DNA of 7,617 nucleotides from positions 1 to 7,617 of the forward strand of contig JAUSKV010000243.1 of assembly GCA_030646745.1 (NCBI GenBank). Reading direction: 5' to 3'. A model generated the notes under the pieces. It ran no database searches. It worked only from the letters and a program-made list of their open reading frames with translations, and was not told where the DNA came from. Below are positions 1 through 6,195 of this stretch, one piece after another (within the stretch, counting starts at the first letter, position 1; each line of letters opens with the position of its first letter). The position numbers and the translations under genes are program-made. The stretch comes from Sulfurimonas sp. Its GTDB lineage: Bacteria > Campylobacterota > Campylobacteria > Campylobacterales > Sulfurimonadaceae.

Positions 1-406
1 AAGGAATATTAACTTTTTTACCATCTACTAAAAAGTGACCATGCGTTACTAACTGGCGTGCAAAACGACGAGTCGATGCAAATCCCATTCTGTAAACAAC
101 ATTATCAAGTCTTTGCTCAATCAGTGTAACAAGGTTTGTACCTGTATTTCCATCACGACGTTTAGCTTCAACGAATAGTGCACGGAATTGCTTCTCAGAA
201 ACACCATACATGAATTTTGCTTTTTGCTTTTCATTTAACTGCAAACCGTATTCAGATACTTTCTTACGACGCTGACCATGTTGACCAGGTGCATAAGGGC
301 GTTTATCTAATGCAGATTTACCTGCTAAACGACGCTCACCTTTAAGGTTAAGGCTTACACCAAATCTTCTTTCGATTTTTTCTACTGGACCTCTATATCT
401 TGCCAT
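1..406 (-). CDS. rpsD: 30S ribosomal protein S4, C-terminus cut off by window start
   Basis: S4 is a primary 16S rRNA-binding protein that starts assembly of the 30S body. The visible 135 residues begin [16 protein letters not shown] and include the family hallmarks [19 protein letters not shown] and the S4 RNA-binding domain stretch [34 protein letters not shown]. The family is usually about 208 residues, so roughly the last third lies outside the window. The N-terminus has no zinc-binding cysteines, so this is the cysteine-free form. The ATG at 406-404 is preceded by a strong TAAGGAG Shine-Dalgarno (420-414) that includes the rpsK stop codon, which points to co-translation with rpsK. rpoA and rplQ are expected next in this operon type but cannot be seen. 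Confidence 0.98.
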   Translation of the reverse strand, partial: MARYRGPVEKIERRFGVSLNLKGERRLAGKSALDKRPYAPGQHGQRRKKVSEYGLQLNEKQKAKFMYGVSEKQFRALFVEAKRRDGNTGTNLVTLIEQRLDNVVYRMGFASTRRFARQLVTHGHFLVDGKKVNIP

Positions 407-417
407 CAGTAATCTCC

Positions 418-810
418 TTAAACTCTACGACGCTTAGGTGCGCGACAACCGTTGTGTGGTAATGGAGTAACATCTTTCATATATGTAACACGAATACCCT
501 CAATTCCACCTACTGCCTTAGTTGCTGTCTCACGACCAGAACCAGGACCTTGAACTCTAATACCAAGCTCTTTTATTCCATGTACTTTTGCTTTTGCTAC
601 TGCATCTTCAACAGCTGCTTGAGCAGCGAATGGAGTAGATTTTTTTGAACCTTTAAAACCAAGGCTACCAGCAGAACTCCAAGCAATCATATTACCCATA
701 TCATCAGTAATTGTTACAAGTGTATTGTTAAATGATGCAGAAATATGTACAACACCACGAGCAATATTCTTTTTAATTACTTTTTTTCTTACAGCTTTTC
801 TCTTTGCCAT
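418..810 (-). CDS. rpsK: 30S ribosomal protein S11
   Basis: S11 sits on the 30S platform near the mRNA exit path. The 130-residue product has normal family length and carries the core signature [18 protein letters not shown], then [32 protein letters not shown] and the C-terminal [16 protein letters not shown]. The lysine/arginine-rich N-terminus ([14 protein letters not shown]) is typical of the family. The ATG at 810-808 follows the rpsM stop by ten bases, with an AAGGAT Shine-Dalgarno next to that stop. It lies between rpsM and rpsD, the standard alpha-operon order. Nothing is missing or truncated. Confidence 0.99.
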   Translation of the reverse strand: MAKRKAVRKKVIKKNIARGVVHISASFNNTLVTITDDMGNMIAWSSAGSLGFKGSKKSTPFAAQAAVEDAVAKAKVHGIKELGIRVQGPGSGRETATKAVGGIEGIRVTYMKDVTPLPHNGCRAPKRRRV

Positions 811-820
811 CTGCTAATCC

Positions 821-1183
821 TTATGCTGCGCCGACAGTTTTGCGTTTACCTTTACGAGTACGCGCATTTGTCTTAGTTTTTTGTCCACGGCATGGAAGAC
901 CACGACGGTGACGAAGACCACGGTATGAACCTAAATCCATAAGTGCCTTAATATCCATAGCAACTTTTTTACGAAGATCACCCTCTACCATGTGGTTAGC
1001 ACGGATTTCATTCGTAATAGATGCTACTTCATCTTCGTTTAGTTCATAAACTCTTTTGTTATAGTCAATACCTGTAGCGTCTAAAATTAGACGAGAAGCA
1101 TGAAGACCAATCCCATAGACATATGTTAGACCATACTCTATTCTTTTTTTCTTTGGTAAATCAACACCTGATATACGAGCCAT
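821..1183 (-). CDS. rpsM: 30S ribosomal protein S13
   Basis: S13 is in the 30S head and forms the bridges to the large subunit that contact tRNA and 5S rRNA regions. The 120-residue product starts [26 protein letters not shown], contains the helix-two-turn-helix region and the [30 protein letters not shown] tail signature, and has full length. A cysteine stands where many bacteria have valine in LPVRGQ. The ATG at 1183-1181 lies two bases past the rpmJ stop. Its Shine-Dalgarno (AAGGAT) is inside the last codons of rpmJ, so the two are probably translationally coupled. Confidence 0.99.
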   Translation of the reverse strand: MARISGVDLPKKKRIEYGLTYVYGIGLHASRLILDATGIDYNKRVYELNEDEVASITNEIRANHMVEGDLRKKVAMDIKALMDLGSYRGLRHRRGLPCRGQKTKTNARTRKGKRKTVGAA

Positions 1184-1185
1184 GG

Positions 1186-1299
1186 TTATCCTTGTCTCTG
1201 TTTATGTTTTTTAACTTTGCAGATTACTCTTACAATGCCTTTTCTTTTGACAACTATACAGTCATCACACATCTTCTTAACTGAAGCACGCACTTTCAT
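1186..1299 (-). CDS. rpmJ: 50S ribosomal protein L36
   Basis: L36 is the smallest large-subunit protein and stabilises 23S rRNA near the L6/L16 region. Translating the minus strand from the ATG at 1299-1297 gives 37 residues beginning [21 protein letters not shown] and ending KKHKQRQG, with the TAA at 1188-1186. The CXXC pair C11/C14, C27 and H32 form the zinc-ribbon set of the classical zinc-binding form. A textbook AGGAG Shine-Dalgarno (1310-1306) sits six bases upstream of the start. It is the first gene of the visible ribosomal block. In many bacteria infA or secY precedes it, but here a cyclic-di-GMP gene lies upstream on the same strand. Confidence 0.98.
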   Translation of the reverse strand: MKVRASVKKMCDDCIVVKRKGIVRVICKVKKHKQRQG

Positions 1300-1487
1300 T
1301 GAAAGCTCCTATTTTGACTTTTCTTTACTGCATTTAGGTAGTTTGAACTTACCAATACTTTTAACTATATATAAATATACAGATAAAAACACTCAACTTT
1401 TATGTTAAAACAGCAAAGCGGATGTGGATTGTACACAAATAAATGTAAAAATTTTATTAAGTGAAGATACTTTTGTTTATTTTATCA
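1300..1487 (-). other. Spacer between the GGDEF/EAL gene and rpmJ
   Basis: This 188-base AT-rich stretch separates two transcription units on the same strand. It holds the rpmJ Shine-Dalgarno and a candidate promoter (1368-1396). No GC-rich stem followed by a T-run, the signature of a strong intrinsic terminator, can be seen after the GGDEF/EAL stop codon. The only pairing noticed is AGTGA (1460-1464) with TCACT (1485-1489) across a 20-base loop, which is weak. There is no reading frame resembling infA or any other known gene. Read-through from the signalling operon into the ribosomal genes is therefore possible. Confidence 0.6.
1368..1396 (-). promoter_or_regulatory. Candidate sigma-70 promoter for the rpmJ-rpsM-rpsK-rpsD operon
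   Basis: On the minus strand TTGAGT (1396-1391) is followed after 17 bases by TATATA (1373-1368). Each hexamer matches four of six consensus bases. Transcription would start near 1361, giving a leader of about 60 bases before rpmJ. A second possible -10, TATAGT (1369-1364), overlaps it, and TACAAT occurs further upstream, so the exact start is uncertain in this AT-rich spacer. Confidence 0.4.
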
Positions 1488-3377
1488 CTATTTAAGCAAC
1501 TTCCACTCTAAATCTTGGCTTGGTTTTGATAAATAATACCCTTGCATATATTCAACACCAATTGATTTTAGAACTTCATAGACTTCTTGTGAATAAACGA
1601 ATTCACATATAACTATAATGTTATGTGCTTGTGCAAAAGAAAGGATTGATTGAACCATTTTTACAGCTTTATCGTCTTCTACTACTTTTCTAATGATGCT
1701 TCCATCAATTTTTATAAAATCAAAGCTATACGAGAGTATTGTAGAAAAATTAGCATATCCACTTCCAAAATCATCTAAAGCAATTTTGAGACCCTTATCT
1801 TGCAATAATTTAACCATAGCAATACAAGATATTTCATCATCAACTTTGTCATATTCTAATACCTCTATGCTCATTAAATCAATCAACTTAGGATATTTTT
1901 CAATAACTTTCAATACATAATTAACAATTTCCGGATTATTAAAATCTTGAAGTCCTAAATTTATACTAAATTTATGAACATTTAAATCTAAAAATTTACT
2001 AATGGATATATCAATTACTTTTTTTGTTAAATCTGTATATATATTTGTATCTTTGATTATCTCAAGAAAAGAGTTTGGATACAAGGTCGTTCCATTTGTA
2101 TCTTTAATTCTTACTAGAGTTTCATACTTAAATACACAATCAGAAGATGTATCAATAATTGCTTGATACTCACAAAAAACTCTATTCTCATCTATTGCTG
2201 ATTGCACTGTTTGAAAATTGCTTTGCTTCTCGTCATCAATCTCTTCAGAGTAGTAAACAATTTTATTTCTTCCGCTTCTTTTAGCATTGTAAAGTGCTAT
2301 ATCTGCTGTTTTTACCATATCAGTAAAATGTTTGCATCTATGCAAATTTTTATTTACACCTACTGAAATAGTAAATTTAATAGTTTGATTATTTATATTT
2401 ATTACATGTTCACGGACTCTGTACATTAGCTCTTTAAGAAGTTTCTCAGAGCTATTTCTTTGAAATAAGAATAAAAATTCTTCGCCTCCATATCTAAATA
2501 TAAAGTCATCTTTACCTACAATTTTTTTAAATATATTTGAAATATCTTTTAAAACTATATCTCCTATATCATGTCCGTATTGATCATTAATTTTTTTAAA
2601 AAAATCTATATCAACTATTGCGATATCATATTTGTCATAAGGAAACCTACTATCAATAACTTTCCTCAAATAATTTCTGTTATTGAGTCCGGTCAGTTGA
2701 TCTGTAAAACTTTCTTTTCGTGCAATAAAATACATTATAGTTTGAAATATACCAATAATAAATATAACAATTGTAATGCTAAGAATATATAACAATATCT
2801 CTTTAATAGGTGAAATAGTATTTTTAATTTTATTATCTAAAGATATTGAAAAATCTGTCACTAACATCATGTACGTTTGGTTATTTTCTACGAAGGGAGA
2901 TAGGTATGTTAACCATAAGCCATCCGTTTGTTTATTTGAGGATAAAAGAGTACCTTCTTCTGAGGAGTAAGCTTCATCCCAAACTTTTTTGTCATCTGTA
3001 TCAATTTTTTGCATGACTCTTGCAGGTTCCGATGCTCCATCAGCTAAAAATCGATAACGATTATTCTCATCCTTAAAAACTAAAAATGAATAACTTATAT
3101 CTTGATTGATAGTCATATACAACATGGTATTTAACATTTTCGATTTGTCTGAATTCATCAAAATACATTCTTGTATATTCTGATTCTCTTTACACTCTTC
3201 TTCTAGCCAGTTTTCTATCTTTTCATGCTGTATTAGGATTGTTTCTAGCTTATTAAAAATAACATTTTCTTTCATTTCATTCTCTTTTATAGAAAACGAA
3301 ACATATAAGTAGAGTATCATGGATAAAATGCTAATTATACCAATGACATACAACCAATAATGAAAATTCTTTACCAT
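1488..3377 (-). CDS. Membrane sensor protein with GGDEF and EAL domains (cyclic-di-GMP turnover)
   Basis: The 629-residue protein has a membrane helix at about 7-28, an extracytoplasmic region to about 190 that could be a Cache-like sensor (its end resembles the LTYLSPFVE...MMLVTDFS strands of such domains), and a second helix at about 193-218. A GGDEF domain (about 222-378) and an EAL domain (about 385-625) follow. The cyclase domain keeps DQLTGLNNR, DIDFFKKINDQYGHD and an active-site GGEEF at 297-301, so it is probably active. The position of the inhibitory-site arginine (RxxD) is glycine. The EAL domain has ETL at 419-421, DDFGSGY at 535-541, K556 and QGYYLSKP at 612-619. The usual AEGVE is CEFVY (591-595), so the second glutamate is a tyrosine. 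Hydrolysis is possible but not certain. The ATG at 3377 overlaps the upstream gene by seven bases, so its input probably comes from the two preceding gene products. Confidence 0.93.
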   Translation of the reverse strand: MVKNFHYWLYVIGIISILSMILYLYVSFSIKENEMKENVIFNKLETILIQHEKIENWLEEECKENQNIQECILMNSDKSKMLNTMLYMTINQDISYSFLVFKDENNRYRFLADGASEPARVMQKIDTDDKKVWDEAYSSEEGTLLSSNKQTDGLWLTYLSPFVENNQTYMMLVTDFSISLDNKIKNTISPIKEILLYILSITIVIFIIGIFQTIMYFIARKESFTDQLTGLNNRNYLRKVIDSRFPYDKYDIAIVDIDFFKKINDQYGHDIGDIVLKDISNIFKKIVGKDDFIFRYGGEEFLFLFQRNSSEKLLKELMYRVREHVININNQTIKFTISVGVNKNLHRCKHFTDMVKTADIALYNAKRSGRNKIVYYSEEIDDEKQSNFQTVQSAIDENRVFCEYQAIIDTSSDCVFKYETLVRIKDTNGTTLYPNSFLEIIKDTNIYTDLTKKVIDISISKFLDLNVHKFSINLGLQDFNNPEIVNYVLKVIEKYPKLIDLMSIEVLEYDKVDDEISCIAMVKLLQDKGLKIALDDFGSGYANFSTILSYSFDFIKIDGSIIRKVVEDDKAVKMVQSILSFAQAHNIIVICEFVYSQEVYEVLKSIGVEYMQGYYLSKPSQDLEWKLLK

Positions 3378-3793
3378 ATATTTTCTTCTATAAATTCATC
3401 GAATGCATTATCAAGGTCTATATTCTGATTTTCCAACCTAGATTTTATAAATATGATATTTGGTCTGCCTTTTTGCCAAAAAAAAGATCCTATACTATTT
3501 GGATATTTTTTCAATAAATCATATTCTAAAGTTATAATAGGAATATCCGTACAGTTTTTTTCTATTTTAGATTTTTCTAAAATTGCAAGATTTGCATCGC
3601 TACAATCATCTACAAAAATAATCTTTTCCGCTGGTAATATCTCTTTCAACTTTTGACAGTTCGTGTAAATAGAAAGAATCTTATGACTGCTCACTGCGTC
3701 TATCATTCTCATAATAATTTTGGACTCTATTTTATCAATTTCAGAACTAAATAATAATAATGAGAAAAAAAACAATAGAACTAAATATTTCAA
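3371..3793 (-). CDS. Small exported protein, possibly a YfiR-like periplasmic regulator
   Basis: The 140-residue product has a hydrophobic signal peptide (about 1-17, MKYLVLLFFFSLLLFSS) and should be periplasmic. It has three cysteines (46, 64, 81). The second half alternates predicted strands and helices, with a clear block SFFWQKGRPNIIFIKSRLE at about 103-121 and a C-terminal acidic helix. This order resembles the end of the YfiR/DUF4154 family, in which a periplasmic protein restrains a membrane diguanylate cyclase. That resemblance is by pattern only and is weak. The start is TTG at 3793-3791, overlapping the TGA of the receptor gene (TTGA). An internal methionine start would lose the signal peptide, so TTG is preferred. 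The 3' end overlaps the GGDEF/EAL start. Its position between an outer-membrane and an inner-membrane protein suggests a go-between. Existence as a gene is well supported; function is inferred. Confidence 0.8.
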   Translation of the reverse strand: MKYLVLLFFFSLLLFSSEIDKIESKIIMRMIDAVSSHKILSIYTNCQKLKEILPAEKIIFVDDCSDANLAILEKSKIEKNCTDIPIITLEYDLLKKYPNSIGSFFWQKGRPNIIFIKSRLENQNIDLDNAFDEFIEENIW

Positions 3794-5661
3794 AATAGAT
3801 ATTCCATCCCAAATATAAATGTTCTATCTATGCTACTAACACTTCCTAAGCCAAGAATAGGGGTTTGACTCGCTGTATTAAATATATTTTCTCCTTTGAG
3901 ATCAAAGGATAGCTTTTTATTAACCTTATAAGAAGTGCCTAAACTATAATCGTATCCAGCGTCAATTTTAATATTTTCTACACTGGTATAACCGGAACGG
4001 TAGGTAATTTCATTAAAAAAGTTAAATTTATTGTATTTATTTAAAAGCCTTATGGTTGCACCTCTGGCAGAACTGTATTGCGACTCATCCGAATTAAAGC
4101 CTCTGTAAACATTAAAATCAAATGAATTAAACAAATCGAAACTATATTTAAATTCTAAATATACATTTGTTGATTTTATTGTTTTGTCACTATTATCATA
4201 GTGCTTTGAAGCAGAGCTATAATATATCCCCTCATTAAGCTCAAGGCAGATTGCTCCTAGTTTTACTTGAGTATTGTTACTTTTTTTAGTAAGTTCTGTT
4301 GAGAGTGCATCATATCGTGATGGAAGAATTTCCGGATTGACTTGCGTCTTCCCTGAGTAGGTTGTTGTATAGAAGAGAGATGGGCTAATGTATGTATGGT
4401 TGTAAGAGATTTTAGCTTTATAATCTTCGTCAAAATTGTATGTATATCCCAACCTAAACACTGGTTCGATTTTCTCTTCATTTATATAATTATCACTAAA
4501 ATAATCAAGCTTTGCAGTTCCGGTGAGAGTACTCGCTTCTGTAATTTTAAAACTATCCTCTAAATATAGAGAATTTAAATTTATGCGTGTTGGTCCTCTA
4601 ACATTTAAAGTGTTTAAGTTTTCATATTCAGAGACCTCTGGCTTTAATGTTTTTTCAGCATATTCAAACCCGTATTTGAAATTATTTGACGCAACTACTT
4701 TGCTTCCCTTTATTCCACCTTTGTAAACATTTTCTTTCCATTTAACATCAAGTGAACTACTTAATCCCTTATTATAGCCATTTAGCTCATAAAAATTCAT
4801 TGTTGACATTGAGTCATCAATACTTGCATACGCAGTTAAATTATCAAAAATATCATAAGAAGCGTATAGAAATTGATGATATTTATTTATCTCATTCGTA
4901 CCCTTAGGAGTACTATTTGCTCCATACCCGGCAAAGCCATCTTGCAAGGAATCATAACGACTGGTAAGAATATTAAAACCTTTAGTTTTTAAAGTCATTA
5001 AAACATGAGTTTTTTTTGTATCTTTTGAAAGATTGCTGCCATGATTATCAAAATCTTCTCTATTATTTTGATTACCGCTCACATAAACGCCATATTCTAC
5101 ATCATCAATTTCTTGACCACTGTAAATATGTTCAGAGAGCGACCCTCTATTGTCCGCTAAAATTTTTGCTTGCGTGTCATTTTCTCTATGAGGTGTTTTC
5201 GTATAAACTCGTATGGTTCTTAAAGAGGATTCAATTCCAAACTCTAAGCCATTTCCACCTTGATAAACCTCGATGTGATCCACAAAACCTAACTTCATAT
5301 CGCCGTATATATAAAAAGCACTCCCAAAGTAGGTGGAACTCACTTCATGGTTATCTATATATAACCTTGTATTTGGCATATAATTAAGGGCATTGCCTAC
5401 ATTAGCAATAGTGGGAGTACCCACTAAACCCTCTTGATACGTTACAAATGGTATGGATTTTAATATATCTTTTAATGTATAGGCTTGCATGCGGTCTAAA
5501 TCTTCTCTAGAGTAGATTGTTACAAATCCGGCATTTTCTTCTTTAGTTTCATTATGTAATTCACTTTTTTTTCGTAAATTTTGCAACATACTGCCAACAT
5601 TATCATCCGCCGCAACAAGGAGAGATGTACAAAACAGAGTTATGAGGAAGAAGAAATTCAT
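3790..5661 (-). CDS. TonB-dependent-receptor-like outer-membrane protein
   Basis: The 623-residue protein has a short signal peptide (about 1-18), a plug domain at about 45-155 (VTIYSREDL, LKDILKSIPFVTY, TRLYIDNHEV, VDHIEVYQGGNGLEFG) and a long barrel of alternating strands rich in tyrosine and asparagine. It ends in a phenylalanine (FIFGMEYLF), the usual barrel-assembly signal. It is near the short end of the family's 600-900 residues. Between signal peptide and plug there is no clear TonB box. Instead there is a charged stretch SMLQNLRKKSELHNETKEENAG. The signal peptide lacks the usual early lysine or arginine. The ligand cannot be told. No iron-uptake, ABC-transporter or ExbB genes lie nearby; the next two genes are a periplasmic protein and a cyclic-di-GMP enzyme. 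A sensing role rather than bulk import is therefore a reasonable inference. It is the first gene of its operon, with a weak GGA-type ribosome site. Confidence 0.88.
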   Translation of the reverse strand: MNFFFLITLFCTSLLVAADDNVGSMLQNLRKKSELHNETKEENAGFVTIYSREDLDRMQAYTLKDILKSIPFVTYQEGLVGTPTIANVGNALNYMPNTRLYIDNHEVSSTYFGSAFYIYGDMKLGFVDHIEVYQGGNGLEFGIESSLRTIRVYTKTPHRENDTQAKILADNRGSLSEHIYSGQEIDDVEYGVYVSGNQNNREDFDNHGSNLSKDTKKTHVLMTLKTKGFNILTSRYDSLQDGFAGYGANSTPKGTNEINKYHQFLYASYDIFDNLTAYASIDDSMSTMNFYELNGYNKGLSSSLDVKWKENVYKGGIKGSKVVASNNFKYGFEYAEKTLKPEVSEYENLNTLNVRGPTRINLNSLYLEDSFKITEASTLTGTAKLDYFSDNYINEEKIEPVFRLGYTYNFDEDYKAKISYNHTYISPSLFYTTTYSGKTQVNPEILPSRYDALSTELTKKSNNTQVKLGAICLELNEGIYYSSASKHYDNSDKTIKSTNVYLEFKYSFDLFNSFDFNVYRGFNSDESQYSSARGATIRLLNKYNKFNFFNEITYRSGYTSVENIKIDAGYDYSLGTSYKVNKKLSFDLKGENIFNTASQTPILGLGSVSSIDRTFIFGMEYLF

Positions 5662-5692
5662 TTTTTATCCATTTGTAGCTTGATTTTTTATT

Positions 5693-5703
5693 GTTATGAT
5701 AAC
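5693..5703. repeat. Short inverted repeat in the receptor operon leader
   Basis: GTTAT and ATAAC flank a single G, forming a perfect five-base-arm palindrome. It lies about 32 bases upstream of the receptor start codon. It could be half of an operator, but the arms are short and AT-rich, so chance is a real alternative. No full Fur box was recognised around it. Confidence 0.25.
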
Positions 5704-5759
5704 CAAAATTCACAATTAACTAAAGTATGGTTTCATAGATTTATTAAATAAATATAAAA

Positions 5760-5768
5760 ATTCTAACA
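5760..5768 (-). promoter_or_regulatory. Candidate extended -10 promoter for the receptor/GGDEF-EAL operon
   Basis: The minus strand reads TGTTAGAAT (5768-5760), a TGn extension before a -10-like TAGAAT. No convincing -35 is found 16-19 bases upstream, which an extended -10 can tolerate. A second TAGAAT lies 11 bases further upstream (5776-5771). The leader to the receptor ATG would be about 90 bases. Confidence 0.3.
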
Positions 5769-5874
5769 GCATTCTACTTAATGTGCCCTACAACAGAATT
5801 GATAAATGTCAAATACTCAAAATTTTCATTAAATCCCAACATTTAAGCTAATTTCGTCACAAACAACAAAATAT

Positions 5875-5904
5875 TTGCCAAAAGTAATTCTTGTTTTTTA
5901 TAAT
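5875..5904 (+). promoter_or_regulatory. Sigma-70-type promoter for the cysteine-motif operon
   Basis: TTGCCA (5875-5880) and a perfect TATAAT (5899-5904) are separated by 18 bases. Transcription would start near 5911, giving a leader of about 33 bases. TACAAT (5909-5914) is an overlapping alternative -10. A constitutive strong -10 fits a gene made in quantity, but any metal- or stress-responsive operator is not recognisable. Confidence 0.6.
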
Positions 5905-5932
5905 TCGCTACAATTTCTTTAACTTATTTTAC

Positions 5933-5938
5933 AAAGGA
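5933..5938 (+). promoter_or_regulatory. Ribosome binding site of the small cysteine-motif gene
   Basis: AAAGGA lies five bases before the ATG at 5944 and fixes that start. The resulting product begins with a regular signal peptide, which supports the choice and argues against the antisense frame of similar length. Confidence 0.65.
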
Positions 5939-5943
5939 TTTTT

Positions 5944-6195
5944 ATGAAAAAACTTACTCCCCTCTCTTTGCTCGCTACTTCGGCTCTTTTAGTTCTACTC
6001 AGCACTGCAAGCGTAAGTGCCGGAGGGATGAAATGCGGCGATGGAAAATGCGGAAGTTCTATGAAAGAAGCTGTCACTAAGTCTAGTGAAGATAAAAAGG
6101 AATCTATGAAAGAGATGAAATGCGGTTCTGGGAAATGCGGAAGTATGAAAGCAAATGTTCCTAGTGACACAAATTCAACTCAAGATAATAAATAA
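5944..6195 (+). CDS. Small secreted protein with repeated KCG/GKCG cysteine motifs
   Basis: The 83-residue product has a clear Sec signal peptide (about 1-26, KK n-region, leucine-rich core, cleavage probably after SVSA). The mature part is about 57 residues, low in complexity and rich in lysine, serine and glycine. Two near-identical modules, MKCGDGKCGS (29-38) and MKCGSGKCGS (58-67), hold its only four cysteines (31, 36, 60, 65). A lysine/glutamate/serine linker separates them. Such GKCG motifs recall the low-complexity HvfA-type precursors and bufferins, whose cysteines are modified by DUF692 (MNIO) enzymes to bind copper. No DUF692 or DUF2063 gene is in the window, so this is analogy only. 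Plain thiol metal binding or a structural role is equally open. The stop codon abuts the next start (TAAATG), so the two genes are probably co-translated. Confidence 0.85.
   Translation: MKKLTPLSLLATSALLVLLSTASVSAGGMKCGDGKCGSSMKEAVTKSSEDKKESMKEMKCGSGKCGSMKANVPSDTNSTQDNK
6028..6144 (+). repeat. Two copies of a 30-base cysteine-motif module
   Basis: Copy one is 6028-6057 and copy two 6115-6144. Both begin ATGAAATGCGG, end AAATGCGGAAGT, and encode MKCG-x-GKCGS. Differences cluster at the middle (Asp versus Ser codon and a synonymous Gly codon), which points to an internal duplication held by selection on the peptide. Confidence 0.75.

Larger units (their letters stand above)
5662..5943. other. 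AT-rich divergent spacer between leftward and rightward operons
   Basis: These 282 bases separate the receptor operon (minus) from the cysteine-motif operon (plus). A good plus-strand promoter lies at 5875-5904, and a weaker minus-strand extended -10 at 5760-5768. A short perfect inverted repeat GTTAT-G-ATAAC lies at 5693-5703, about 30 bases before the receptor start. A perfect TTGACA occurs on the minus strand at 5812-5807 but has no -10 at a usable distance. No RNA gene, riboswitch fold or coding frame is evident. Confidence 0.6.

Noticed and set aside
1217..1408. Plus-strand reading frame of 63 codons over rpmJ
   Set aside because: It is antisense to the well-supported L36 gene and its spacer, and the product has no family features.
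1460..1489. AGTGA/TCACT pairing as an intrinsic terminator after the GGDEF/EAL gene
   Set aside because: A five-base AT-rich stem with a 20-base loop and no adjacent T-run is too weak to call.
4263..4481. Minus-strand frame of 72 codons in another phase of the receptor gene
   Set aside because: The receptor frame is intact through this stretch with barrel-like sequence, so this is a shadow frame and not evidence of a frameshift.
5016..5387. Plus-strand frame of 123 codons inside the receptor gene
   Set aside because: It is antisense to the plug and first barrel strands of a continuous 623-residue gene and resembles no protein family.
5807..5812. Perfect TTGACA on the minus strand as -35 of the receptor operon
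   Set aside because: No -10-like hexamer lies 15-19 bases downstream; that interval is comparatively GC-rich (ATGTGCCCTAC).
5919..6170. Minus-strand frame of 83 codons opposite the small cysteine-motif gene
   Set aside because: The plus-strand frame has a promoter, ribosome site and signal peptide; the minus frame is a proline/histidine-rich mirror of the repeats with no ribosome site.
5944..6195. Metallothionein or lipoprotein identity for the small cysteine protein
   Set aside because: Only four cysteines in two modules, no metallothionein pattern, and no lipobox cysteine right after the signal peptide (the first cysteine is five residues past the likely cleavage site).
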